Shown piece by piece: positions 39,074-48,276 of a stretch of 64,000 bases of DNA. A program made the position numbers and the translations under genes. The stretch lies in the NCBI RefSeq assembly GCF_011772445.1, contig NZ_WVZN01000013.1:107064-171063 (forward strand). Reading direction: 5' to 3'. The notes under the pieces were generated by a model. It was not told the origin of the DNA, made no database searches, and saw only the letters and a program-made list of their open reading frames with translations. The DNA comes from Hydrogenophaga sp. GTDB taxonomy: Bacteria > Pseudomonadota > Gammaproteobacteria > Burkholderiales > Burkholderiaceae_C. The first letter of the stretch is position 1, and the number at the start of each line of letters is the position of its first letter.

Positions 39074-40483
39074 TCACACCCGCAAGACCGATCCGTCGTC
39101 GACGCCGCTGGTTAGCAGATTCTGTTCCTGGCGGGCCGCCTTGGCCGCGTGGAATGTGGCTTTGCTGACCAGGACCAGGGCATGGCGTGTGGGCGTTTCG
39201 CTGAAGTCCCAGGCAATCTGGGCGGCGAGGCCATCGATCTCGTGGCCGCGGGTGAGCACAACCGACAGCGCTTGACCGGTCCGGAACGTGATCCAGAATT
39301 CACGCTCATGGCGCTTGGCCAGCGGGCCTTCCAGCAGCGTCGTCACCCGCTGCAGACGCAGCGTATTGCCGAAATCGTGGGCGCCATCGTCAAGCCCTTC
39401 GCGGGACTGGATGCACAGGGTTTGCAGCGAACCCTGATGTGCACTGTCCACGATGTCTTGCACGCTCGCCAGTTGCATCCAACTCACCTCGGACACGATC
39501 AGCTCGTCAAGGTGATTGGTGGACAACAACAACTTTAGCGTTTCGCGCATCTCATCGCGTGCCGAGCCGTCAAGGAACACGTCGGTTGGGTGAAGCAGGA
39601 AGTCATTGGGTGAGAGGTCCAGCCCGTGCAGCTCGACGCTGTTCACCCAATCCGGCAATGGCTGACTGGCGTTGAACGCCTTGATCAAGCGGGCAAATGC
39701 CAGGAATGCCCGCGAATAGTCGCTTCTGAAAATGATTCTTCCGTTTCTCAGCTTCAGAACGCGTATCAACTCCTCTTGGTGGGACTGGGTGTCGGATGCC
39801 ACCAGGTCAAGGAGCGCAACTGGTCGATGGATCAAGCGCAGCACGTCGAGGGTGCCGCGCACGCAGAGCGGGGTTTTGCAGTGGTCGATGGCGTAGCGAA
39901 GCACCTTGTCCACGTCCTCGTAGTGCACGTGGGGCGGTCGTGACGGGAACCGGAGTTCGGTGACGCGGGCTTTCGACCGCTCGTCTGTCATGGCCTGCGC
40001 AAGAATCAAGGCGACTCCGCACGCCAGTGTCTCGTCCAACTGCACGGCGAAGCGCAGTTCGCATCGCTGGGCATCCATCAGCAGCTGCGCGTTGTCTTGT
40101 GCCAGCTGGGCCCACGTGTCGAGAGAGTGATCGGCACCCGTGCGTGTCAGGTCCAGCACGGGAACGAAGCTGCTCTCCATGGCTTGCATGGCTCGCAGCA
40201 GATCGATGTCTTGTGGCCGGTCCTGCCTCAGCCAGTCCGACAGCTCTGCGCAGTCGTCGCGGGATAGGGGTTCGTTGTCGATGAACCGGTAAAGCCCCGT
40301 CGTTCCCCCCGTGTGTCGGTCCGGCACGACGAGACCGTGCTGCTCCAGCAGCTGGATACGGGCTTGCGATGCGGACGAGGGGCTTTCCTCATGGTTCACG
40401 GGGGTGGCAGGCACCCGGATCCTTGGCGCGAGGTGGGTTCGGGGCGGGAGCGTGGCGGATGACGGCGCGGACTTTTTCGGCAT
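39074..40483 (-). CDS. Orphan hypothetical protein with LRR/RNI-like segments
   Basis: From ATG at 40483: MPKKSAPSSATLPPRTHLAPRIRVPATPVNHEESPSSASQARIQLLEQHG..WVNSVELHGLDLSPNDFLLHPTD..LSTNHLDELIVSEVSW; no family recognised. Confidence 0.65.
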   Translation of the reverse strand: MPKKSAPSSATLPPRTHLAPRIRVPATPVNHEESPSSASQARIQLLEQHGLVVPDRHTGGTTGLYRFIDNEPLSRDDCAELSDWLRQDRPQDIDLLRAMQAMESSFVPVLDLTRTGADHSLDTWAQLAQDNAQLLMDAQRCELRFAVQLDETLACGVALILAQAMTDERSKARVTELRFPSRPPHVHYEDVDKVLRYAIDHCKTPLCVRGTLDVLRLIHRPVALLDLVASDTQSHQEELIRVLKLRNGRIIFRSDYSRAFLAFARLIKAFNASQPLPDWVNSVELHGLDLSPNDFLLHPTDVFLDGSARDEMRETLKLLLSTNHLDELIVSEVSWMQLASVQDIVDSAHQGSLQTLCIQSREGLDDGAHDFGNTLRLQRVTTLLEGPLAKRHEREFWITFRTGQALSVVLTRGHEIDGLAAQIAWDFSETPTRHALVLVSKATFHAAKAARQEQNLLTSGVDDGSVLRV

Positions 40484-41535
40484 GGTGACTCGGAGTGCAA
40501 CAAATCGCCTGAGTCCCGGCCGGCGCGGCGGCGGTTCCGTCGCCTCCCCTGATCGCCCCGCCCCGGCCGCACCGTGATCACCAGCCCCGCCATCACGATG
40601 CCCAGGCCCAGCCATTCGCTGGCCTGGGGCACGTGGCCCAACACCGGCCAGGCCATGAGCGCCGCAATACCCGGCGCCAGCGCCGGAAACACCGCCGCGC
40701 GAGAAGGCCCCAGCAGCGCCACCATGCGCGAATAGGTGTACAGCGTGCCGGCACCGGCGATCACGCCCTGCACCAGCACCTCCACCGCTAGCACGGACGG
40801 CGCGGCCGACAGCAGCCGCTCGGTCCCGGCCCAGGCGAAGTACGCCGGCACGTAGGTCAGCAGCGCCACCACCGAGATGACCGCCGTGGCCAACAGCGGA
40901 TCCAAGCGCTCGCGGCGCATGACGATGCCGAAGCCGGCCCACAGCGTGCCGGCGAGCAGGAACATCGCATCGCCCAGCATGGCGCGCGGAGTGAGGCTGC
41001 CCAGCGACACGCCCGAGAGCACCAGCAGGCCGCCGACCACCACGCCAATGCCCAGCGCCTTGCGCGCCGTGAAGCGCTCGCCCAGCACCCAGATGGCCAG
41101 CAGCGTGCCCATCACGCTCATGGCGGTGAAGGGGAACACCGCCGCGTGGCTGGGCGGCGCCCACTGCAGCGCGCCGAACATCAGAAGGCCGAAGGGCGGG
41201 CCGGCCAGCAGGCTCACCCCCAGCCAGGCGCGCCAACGGCGCCGCAGGCCCGCGGCGTCGCGCCGCAGCGCGGTCCACAGCACCGGCAGCGTGAGCAGAC
41301 CGGCGACGCCGAAGCGCAACACGGTCATGTCCTGCGCGGCCAGTCCTTGCGCCACACCCCAGCGAGCGAACACGGTATAGAGCGCGCCGATGCTCGCGGC
41401 CACCAGGCCGACGGCGATGCCGCGCCGCAGAGTGGACGTGTCGCCCGGCGCCGCACCGCCCGGCAGGGACGGCGCGGTCGCTGCGGTGACGGGCGCCGCG
41501 AGGGGGCTCGCGGCGGTCGCGTTCGTGCAGGCCAT
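40396..41535 (-). CDS. EamA/DMT-family transporter
   Basis: Ten hydrophobic segments; GIAVGLVAASIGALYTVFARWG..; C-terminal Arg-rich extension overlaps the next gene start by 88 bp. Confidence 0.88.
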   Translation of the reverse strand: MACTNATAASPLAAPVTAATAPSLPGGAAPGDTSTLRRGIAVGLVAASIGALYTVFARWGVAQGLAAQDMTVLRFGVAGLLTLPVLWTALRRDAAGLRRRWRAWLGVSLLAGPPFGLLMFGALQWAPPSHAAVFPFTAMSVMGTLLAIWVLGERFTARKALGIGVVVGGLLVLSGVSLGSLTPRAMLGDAMFLLAGTLWAGFGIVMRRERLDPLLATAVISVVALLTYVPAYFAWAGTERLLSAAPSVLAVEVLVQGVIAGAGTLYTYSRMVALLGPSRAAVFPALAPGIAALMAWPVLGHVPQASEWLGLGIVMAGLVITVRPGRGDQGRRRNRRRAGRDSGDLLHSESPCRKSPRRHPPRSRPEPTSRQGSGCLPPP

Positions 41536-41540
41536 GTGCC

Positions 41541-42095
41541 TCAGGCCTTCAAGGCCGGCGCGGCCGGGAAGTCCACGGGAACCTGGGTCACGCCGTGCAG
41601 GTAGTTGGTGATCACCTTGTCGCCGATGGTCACGATCGCATCGACCACGTTTTCGCGGGTCCAGCCCGCGTCGAGCGCGGCCTGCAGGTCCTCGGCACTG
41701 GCGTGGCCACGGGCCTCCACGACCCGGCGCGTGAAGCGCGCCAGCGCATCGAGCTTCGGGTCGAAGCTGGCGCGGCCCGAGCGGATCTCCAGCAACTGCG
41801 CGTCGCTGAAGCCATGCATCTTGCCGATGACCGTGTGCGCGGCCAGGCAGTACTCGCACCCGTTGTACTGGCTCACCACGAGGTTGATCACCTCGCGCGC
41901 CTTGCCGGTGACGGACGACTTCGCGTTCTGCAGCGCCAGGTAGCTGGAGAGCGCCTGGTTCGAGTGCGCCAGGGTGGCGTACAGGTTGGGCACCTTGCCC
42001 AGGCCCTTCTGCAGGTTGTCGAAGAGGGCCTGGTTGACGGGGCTGACCTCGTCGCGCGAGGGCACGTGGAAGAGGGCGGTGGTGGCGGTGTTCAT
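41541..42095 (-). CDS. Carboxymuconolactone decarboxylase / AhpD-like protein
   Basis: VISQYNGCEYCLAAHTVIGK-type motif (NLVVSQYNGCEYCLAAHTVIGKMHGF). Confidence 0.9.
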   Translation of the reverse strand: MNTATTALFHVPSRDEVSPVNQALFDNLQKGLGKVPNLYATLAHSNQALSSYLALQNAKSSVTGKAREVINLVVSQYNGCEYCLAAHTVIGKMHGFSDAQLLEIRSGRASFDPKLDALARFTRRVVEARGHASAEDLQAALDAGWTRENVVDAIVTIGDKVITNYLHGVTQVPVDFPAAPALKA

Positions 42096-42229
42096 CTCGA
42101 TCTCCTGAAACGGTGTCGGGTGGAAGGGCGTCGCGCGGCGTGGATCGAACTGTGATTGATGCTTGAATCCGCCGGTAGACTGTTCTTTCGCCTAAATCAA
42201 ATTCCAGTCTGGAATGAAAGGAAGCAAGC

Positions 42230-43186
42230 ATGGACCGCCTGACCGGCATGCAGGTTTTCGTGCGCGTGGTGGAGCGCGGCAGCTTCTCGGCGGTGGCGCG
42301 CGAACTGGGCAGCACCCAGGGCGCGGTGAGCAAGCAGGTGGCCGCGCTGGAGCGCACGCTGGGCGCGCGCTTGCTGAGCCGCACCACGCGCTCGCTGGCG
42401 CTCACCGACGAGGGCGAGCGCTACTTCGAGCGGGCGCGGCGCCTGGTGGCCGAAGTGGAGGAGGCCGAGGCCGAGTTGCGCGACGGCACGCTGCACCTGA
42501 AGGGGTGGTTGCGCGTGGCCGCCTCGGTGGCCTTCGGGCGTCTGTGCATCATGCCGCTGCTGCCCGAGTTCCTGCGCCTGCACCCCGAGGTGCGCGTGGA
42601 CCTGCGCCTGGACGACGGCTTCGTCGATCTGGTGGAGGAAGGCGTGGACGTGGCGGTGCGCATCGGCGAGTTGCCCGACAGCAGCCTGGTGGCGCGCCGT
42701 GTGGGCACTACCGTGCGGCGTGTGTACGCCGCGCCCGAGTACCTGTCGCGCGTGGGCGCGGCGGGCTCGCCGCGCGAGCCTCTGGACCTGCTGGCGCACG
42801 AGTGCATCGTCTACACCGGCCTGGCCACGCGGCACCATTGGTCTTTCACTGCGGGCCAGGGCGCGAGCCAGCCCCCGGGCACGCAGCAGACAGTGGGCGT
42901 GACCGGGCGGCTGCAATGCAACAACTCCGAGGTGGTGCGCGAGGCCGTGCTCGCCGGGCTGGGCGTGGCGCACACGCCCTGCTGGTTGTTCGGCGCCGAA
43001 GCGCTCAATCACCAGGTGATCGAGTTGCTGCCCGGTTGGTATTCGCCCGACCTGCCCATCCACCTGGTGAGCCCCGCGCAGCGGCGCCAGTCGGCCAAGG
43101 TGCGCGCCTTCGGCGATCACGTCGCGGCGCGGCTTGACCTGCCACGTCAAGGCGCGCGCGCTTTCCCCGCATACGATGCCGGTTGA
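42230..43186 (+). CDS. LysR-family transcriptional regulator
   Basis: MDRLTGMQVFVRVVERGSFSAVARELGSTQGAVSKQVAALERTLGARLLSRTTRSLALTDEGE. Confidence 0.96.
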   Translation: MDRLTGMQVFVRVVERGSFSAVARELGSTQGAVSKQVAALERTLGARLLSRTTRSLALTDEGERYFERARRLVAEVEEAEAELRDGTLHLKGWLRVAASVAFGRLCIMPLLPEFLRLHPEVRVDLRLDDGFVDLVEEGVDVAVRIGELPDSSLVARRVGTTVRRVYAAPEYLSRVGAAGSPREPLDLLAHECIVYTGLATRHHWSFTAGQGASQPPGTQQTVGVTGRLQCNNSEVVREAVLAGLGVAHTPCWLFGAEALNHQVIELLPGWYSPDLPIHLVSPAQRRQSAKVRAFGDHVAARLDLPRQGARAFPAYDAG

Positions 43187-43206
43187 TCCATTCACAGGGG
43201 AAATTC

Positions 43207-43572
43207 GTGTCCTACATGCTGCTCATCATCGAACCCACCGGCCAGCGCGCCGAACGCACCGAGGCCCAGGGCCACGAGGTCTACGCCCGCATGCAGGCCT
43301 TCGGCGATTCGCTGCGCGCGCAGGGCAAGCTCAAGGCGGTGGAATCGCTCGAGGGCATGAACAGCGCCGTGCGCGTGAGCCAGGCGCCCGGCGCCGCGCG
43401 CCGGCTCGACGGCCCCTTCGCCGAGGCCAAGGAAATGGTGGGCGGCTTCTTCCTGCTCGACGGCGTCACGCGCGAGGAGGCCATCGAACTCGCTCGCCAG
43501 TGCCCGGCGGCCGAATGGGCCACGGTGGAGGTGCGCGGGCTGGCGCCGTGCTTCGACGAGAGCCGCGCCTGA
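43207..43572 (+). CDS. YCII-related (DGPF) protein, copy 1
   Basis: GTG start; ..RRLDGPFAEAKEMVGGFFLLDGVTREEAIELARQCPAAEWATVEVR. Confidence 0.88.
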   Translation: MSYMLLIIEPTGQRAERTEAQGHEVYARMQAFGDSLRAQGKLKAVESLEGMNSAVRVSQAPGAARRLDGPFAEAKEMVGGFFLLDGVTREEAIELARQCPAAEWATVEVRGLAPCFDESRA

Positions 43573-43671
43573 GACCCGCGTAGCCAGTCGTTTGGCCGCG
43601 CCGCGCGGGGCCAGGGAACTCCAGGGGGCGAGGCCGCACGCAAGCAGCCTTGTGTTCATTGGAGACCGGGA

Positions 43672-45840
43672 ATGCGTGGCGTGTCGGGAAGCGGTGGCGT
43701 TTCAAAAAAAATGGGGGAGGGGCCGAAACCACCGCCCTCGGTGCAGGAGATTGGCCAGCGGGTATGGAGGCTGTTGCAGTCCGATGGCGGGCAGCGGGAA
43801 GTCGAAAGCCTGCTCAAGACCTTGCCCGCGGGCGTGCTGGATCTGTCGCAGCAAGACGCCCTGAGCGAGCAGGCGACCGATCGGCTGTTCTGGGCGCTGC
43901 AGGGCTTGTGGAATCACCAACCGCCTTGCGTCCCGATCCTGAAGCTGGGCAAGGTCGATGATGTCCGGGCCTTGTGCGGGCACCCGTGGTCGCGATACGT
44001 GCAGACCCTGGACCTGTCGCGGCTGCGAGTACGGGTCGGGGAGCGCTATGTTGTGCCTTCCATCCAACAGGTGAAGCGCTTGCAGGCGGCGTTCCGCGAA
44101 TCCCACACCCGCGGGCACCCACTCCAGAAAGTGGTCATTGCCTCTCAAACGTGCCCGAGCGCGCAGGAGAAGGGCTGGCAGGACCTGTCGAGCGAACTCG
44201 GCGTGCAGCTCGAGTTCGCACCGTCGGACCTCAGCGCGCAGGAGGTTCAGACCCTGGTCCGCGACGCGTGGGAGGAACTGCTGTGCGGCGGCTTCACGGC
44301 CGAGGAGGTGGATGCCCTTCTGGCCGATCCCCGCTTCAAGGACATGCGCGAACTGAACGTGGCCGACATGCTCCAGCAGGGGCGTCCCTGGCGGGGCTTG
44401 CCCTTGGTGCTGGCCAGCCAGGCCTGCCCCGTTCGAACCCTGGTGCTGCCGCCACCGTGCGAAACCATCCTCCACCTGTTCGGCCTGCATGTCAGTGAAC
44501 GGAAGGCATACCTCGATCGGATCTTTGGCCCGGTGGACAAGGGCCCCCGTCGCTATCCCGCGCTGGACGTGGTCGAGCTGCGGGACTGGAGTCCCCGGCA
44601 GGTGGACAAGCAGGCATCGGCCCTGGCGCTGCGACCGGTGGGGCTGTACCTGGTCGTACCCGAGATGGGGGATTCCGACGACGTCGATACGCTCGTGGCG
44701 TGTGGCGCCCAGTTGCCGAATCTGCGCGTGAAGGACCTGGCGAGATTCAACGAGGCAGGGGCCTTCAAGTATCAGCAGCAGTGCTGGGATCGCTTGCTCA
44801 AGAGGAAGGTGGCTGGCAGCCCGGATCAGCTGTTCCAGTGGCCGGAATTTCGCACGACCTATCTGGAGTTGGGATTTGGTGCCGGCCACTGTGGCCGCGA
44901 GGTCTGGCGCGAACTGGCGAAGTTGCTCAGACACCCGGACTGTCCCCTCAGCGCGCTGAGATTCGCCAATGTCGAGGTGTTGGCCTCGTCGGGCGGACGG
45001 GCTGAGTTCCTAAGGACTTTCATCGACAGTGGTTTGCGCACATTGGATCTGCGCACCTGGACAGTGAAGGACGGGCGAATTCCGGGCGCCATTCGCCTCC
45101 AATGGGCCGGCTTCGGCGAGGGCGACGTCAGGACGCTCGATGGATTCGATGTGCCGGCCTGTGTTCCGGTGATCGTGTTGCACGTAGATCAGATCACGGC
45201 GCTGCAACCTCAATTAGAGGAGTTGTCGCGCAAGGGCTGGGTATTCGAGGATGAGGACGGGAACCGCGTGCCGAAGGCACCTGAGCCCATTGACAAGCGG
45301 CGCTTGTGGATGCAGTTGGATCTCGGCCACGACGACGAACTGCGACAGATGCTGTTCGATGCGAAACGATCGCCGAAGCGGTTTGCCGAGATCAGGGCAT
45401 TCGCGCAGACATTGAGCCATCTGGACACCTCGAGTCAACGAGAGGGCATGCAGGAAAGCCAATTTGCCGTCGCTGCTCATTTCGTTGCGCAGGCCGTTGA
45501 ACGTGACAGTGAACAGACGTTGCGTGGCGCACTGACGCGCAGCAGCGATTTTTCGCTCCAGCAGTGCCGCCAGCTGCTGGAGCAATGCAGCGCCCAGCGG
45601 GAGAACGCCTTCCAGGCCATCTCGCCGCCCCAGGCGTATGAGGAACGGGTGAAGGCGATCCGGGCCGCCTTGTCCGGCTCATGGGATCCGGATGCCATTC
45701 GCCAGGGCTTCACCGACGACCCGACGCTCTCGCCCTTGTACCGGGTGTGGATCAACGGCTGGGCGCGCCGAACGGTGGAACGGGGCCAACACCTGCTGAA
45801 GCTGCTGGAAGCCGTGGAGCACTCGGCGGCGCAGGAATGA
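43672..45840 (+). CDS. Large orphan hypothetical protein with degenerate LRR-like segments
   Basis: 722-aa ORF: VQTLDLSRLRVRVGERYVVPSIQQVKRLQAAF..; start (43672 or 43711) uncertain; lower GC third position than neighbours. Confidence 0.65.
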   Translation: MRGVSGSGGVSKKMGEGPKPPPSVQEIGQRVWRLLQSDGGQREVESLLKTLPAGVLDLSQQDALSEQATDRLFWALQGLWNHQPPCVPILKLGKVDDVRALCGHPWSRYVQTLDLSRLRVRVGERYVVPSIQQVKRLQAAFRESHTRGHPLQKVVIASQTCPSAQEKGWQDLSSELGVQLEFAPSDLSAQEVQTLVRDAWEELLCGGFTAEEVDALLADPRFKDMRELNVADMLQQGRPWRGLPLVLASQACPVRTLVLPPPCETILHLFGLHVSERKAYLDRIFGPVDKGPRRYPALDVVELRDWSPRQVDKQASALALRPVGLYLVVPEMGDSDDVDTLVACGAQLPNLRVKDLARFNEAGAFKYQQQCWDRLLKRKVAGSPDQLFQWPEFRTTYLELGFGAGHCGREVWRELAKLLRHPDCPLSALRFANVEVLASSGGRAEFLRTFIDSGLRTLDLRTWTVKDGRIPGAIRLQWAGFGEGDVRTLDGFDVPACVPVIVLHVDQITALQPQLEELSRKGWVFEDEDGNRVPKAPEPIDKRRLWMQLDLGHDDELRQMLFDAKRSPKRFAEIRAFAQTLSHLDTSSQREGMQESQFAVAAHFVAQAVERDSEQTLRGALTRSSDFSLQQCRQLLEQCSAQRENAFQAISPPQAYEERVKAIRAALSGSWDPDAIRQGFTDDPTLSPLYRVWINGWARRTVERGQHLLKLLEAVEHSAAQE

Positions 45841-45899
45841 GCCCGGGGCGCGATGCGGGTGCGTCATCCAGGGGCTAGGGTTTTCACCTAGATCGACCC

Positions 45900-45926
45900 C
45901 GTCGAAAACCGGTGTCCCGGACCGTC
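45900..45926 (+). promoter_or_regulatory. Candidate ECF-type promoter upstream of YCII copy 2
   Basis: CGTCGA-N17-CGTC about 50 bp upstream of ATG 45978; resembles the TGTCGA / CG(A/T)C motif recalled for ECF42 targets. Confidence 0.35.
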
Positions 45927-45977
45927 GTGGGCATGAAGCGGGCGAAATGGGTCGCCCGCACCGATCAGGAGATCCCC

Positions 45978-46394
45978 ATGCGTTTCATGATCATCGTCCG
46001 TTCCATCCCCGAGTTCGAGGCCGAGACCACGCCCAGCCCCGATCCGGCCGTCTTCGACGCCATGCTGCGCTTCCACCAGGAGCTGGCCCGCGCCGGCGTG
46101 CTGCTCGACGCCTCGGGCCTGCACCCCAGCCGCAAGGGCTGGCAGGTGCGCCACGGCCAGGGCGCGCCGCGCATCGTGGACGGCCCCTTCGCCGAGGCCA
46201 AGGAACTCATCGCCGGCTACACCCTGATCCAGGTGCGCAGCCGCGACGAGGCCATCGAGTGGTCGCGCCGATTCCCCAACCCGGTGGGCGAAGGCAAGCC
46301 CGCCACCGTCGAGGTGCGCCAGCTCGTCGACCTGGACGAGATCCAGGCCGACGGCCCCAGCGTCGAAGCCTTCCGCCAGATGCTGCAAACATGA
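45978..46394 (+). CDS. YCII-related (DGPF) protein, copy 2
   Basis: MRFMIIVRSIPEFEAETTPSPD..RIVDGPFAEAKELIAGYTLIQVRSRDEAIEWSRRFPNP. Confidence 0.93.
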   Translation: MRFMIIVRSIPEFEAETTPSPDPAVFDAMLRFHQELARAGVLLDASGLHPSRKGWQVRHGQGAPRIVDGPFAEAKELIAGYTLIQVRSRDEAIEWSRRFPNPVGEGKPATVEVRQLVDLDEIQADGPSVEAFRQMLQT

Positions 46395-46446
46395 TGGCAT
46401 CGCCCTTCGCCTCCCTCATCATTCACACCCTCAAAAGGAACACACC

Positions 46447-46875
46447 ATGCCCAGCCAGATCTTCGTCAACCTCCCCGTCGCCGACCTGCCGCGCGCCCGC
46501 GCCTTCTACACCGGCCTCGGCTTCACGCTCAACCCGCAGTTCAGCAACGACGAGGGCGCCTGCATCGTCATCAGCGAACACATCTACGTGATGCTGCTGG
46601 TGCGCCCGTACTTCCAGACCTTCACCCACCTGCCCGTGGCCGAGCCCGCCAAGGCCACGGCCATGCTCAACGCCCTGTCGTGCGAGAACCGCGCCGAGGT
46701 CGAGTCCTTCGTTGCCAAGGCCCTGGCCGCCGGCGGCAGCACGCCCAACCCGGCCAAGGACCACGGCTTCATGTACCAGCACGGCTTCGCCGACCCGGAC
46801 GGCCACCAGTGGGAGGTCTTCTACATGGACGAGGCGGCGTTCGCGCAACAGGCCCAGCAGGACGGACAGGCCTGA
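46447..46875 (+). CDS. VOC/glyoxalase-family protein
   Basis: IFVNLPVADLPRARAFYTGLGFTLNPQFSNDEGACIVIS..HGFADPDGHQWEVFYMD. Confidence 0.93.
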   Translation: MPSQIFVNLPVADLPRARAFYTGLGFTLNPQFSNDEGACIVISEHIYVMLLVRPYFQTFTHLPVAEPAKATAMLNALSCENRAEVESFVAKALAAGGSTPNPAKDHGFMYQHGFADPDGHQWEVFYMDEAAFAQQAQQDGQA

Positions 46876-46888
46876 GGCGCGTCGACCG

Positions 46889-48193
46889 ATGCACAGTGCC
46901 ATCCACCAGCGCATCGCCGCCACCTGGCGCCTCGAATCCGCCAAGGTCGTGGCCGCCGTCATGCGCCGCGTGCGCGACCTCGGCGTGGCCGAGGACATCG
47001 CGCAGGACGCCCTGGTGGCCGCGCTGGAGCACTGGCCCAAGGACGGCATTCCCGACAAGCCGGGGGCCTGGCTGATGCGCACCGCCCTCAACCGCGCGCT
47101 CGACCACCTGCGCCAGCGCGCCACGCGGGAGGGGCACGAGGCCGACATCGCCGCCGACCTGGTGGCCCTGCAGGCCGACCGCGCGCCCGACGTGGCCGAT
47201 CAGGTCGACGCCGCGCGCCGCGACCCCATCGGCGACGACCTGCTGCGCCTGATCTTCACGGCCTGCCACCCCGTGCTCTCGGCCGACGCGCGCGTGGCGC
47301 TCACGCTCAAGCTGCTGGGCGGCCTCAGCACGCACGAGATCGCCCGCGCCGTGCTCCAGACCGAGCCCACGGTGGCGCAGCGCATCGTGCGCGCCCAGCG
47401 CACCCTGCGCGACGCCGGCGTGCCTTTCGAACTGCCGCACGGCCCCGCGCTGGCCGAGCGCCTGGGCTCGGTGCTGGAAGTCATCTACCTCATCTTCAAC
47501 GAGGGCTACACCGCCACGCGCGGCAGCGACTGGATGCGCCCCGCGCTGTGCGACGAAGCCCTTCGTCTGGCGCGCGTGCTGGCCGACCTGATGCCGCGCG
47601 AGCCCGAGGTGCTGGGCCTGCAGGCGCTGCTGGAGATCCAGGCCTCGCGCAGCGCCGCGCGCACCGACGCCCAAGGCCGCCCCGTGCTGCTGGAGCAGCA
47701 GGACCGCGCCCGCTGGGACCGCCTGCTCATCCGCCGCGGCTTGGACACGCTCTCGCGCGCCGACCTGATCGCCGAATCGCCCGGGCCCTACCAGCTGCAG
47801 GCCGCCATCGCCGCCTGCCACGCGCGCGCCGCCTCGGTCAACGAGACCGACTGGGCGCGCATGGCCGCGCTCTACGCCGAACTCGCGCGGATCACGCCAT
47901 CGCCCGTGGTGGAACTCAACCGCGCCGTGGCCGTGTCGCGTCACGCCGGCCCGGCCGCCGGCCTGGCCGTGCTCGCGCCGCTGCTCGACGAACCCGCGCT
48001 CGCGCGCTACCCCTGGCTCAGCGCGGTGCGGGGCGACCTGCTGCAGCAACTGGGCCGCGCCGACGAGGCGCGCGAGGCCTTCGAGCGCGCGGCCGGCCTC
48101 ACCGAGAACGAGGCCGACCGCGCCCTGATGCGCGAGCGCGCCGACGCGCTGCGCGACGCTCCGTCGGACCAGCCGCGCGCCGGTCGCGCATAG
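46889..48193 (+). CDS. ECF RNA polymerase sigma factor, ECF42-like with long C-terminal extension
   Basis: VVAAVMRRVRDLGVAEDIAQDALVAALEHWPKDGIPDKPGAWLMRTALNRALDHLRQ..LKLLGGLSTHEIARAVLQTEPTVAQRIVRAQRTL; C-terminal TPR-like region. Confidence 0.93.
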   Translation: MHSAIHQRIAATWRLESAKVVAAVMRRVRDLGVAEDIAQDALVAALEHWPKDGIPDKPGAWLMRTALNRALDHLRQRATREGHEADIAADLVALQADRAPDVADQVDAARRDPIGDDLLRLIFTACHPVLSADARVALTLKLLGGLSTHEIARAVLQTEPTVAQRIVRAQRTLRDAGVPFELPHGPALAERLGSVLEVIYLIFNEGYTATRGSDWMRPALCDEALRLARVLADLMPREPEVLGLQALLEIQASRSAARTDAQGRPVLLEQQDRARWDRLLIRRGLDTLSRADLIAESPGPYQLQAAIAACHARAASVNETDWARMAALYAELARITPSPVVELNRAVAVSRHAGPAAGLAVLAPLLDEPALARYPWLSAVRGDLLQQLGRADEAREAFERAAGLTENEADRALMRERADALRDAPSDQPRAGRA

Positions 48194-48239
48194 AACGTGT
48201 TCACTGTCCCGACCCGCGCCGGGACGGTGAACACGTTCT
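48192..48239. terminator. Long perfect-type hairpin immediately after the sigma factor stop codon
   Basis: AGAACGTGTTCACTGTCCCG-ACCCGCGC-CGGGACGGTGAACACGTTCT: 20-bp arms with one mismatch, 8-nt loop. Confidence 0.6.
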
Positions 48240-48276
48240 TAATGTTCACGTCATCTGCGCGCCGCACAGTGCGCGC

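Noticed and set aside
43681-43720. A8/G5 homopolymers near the start of the 722-aa ORF as a phase-variation switch
   Set aside because: Tract is short, lies in the uncertain start region and a downstream ATG (43711) would be unaffected; insufficient evidence
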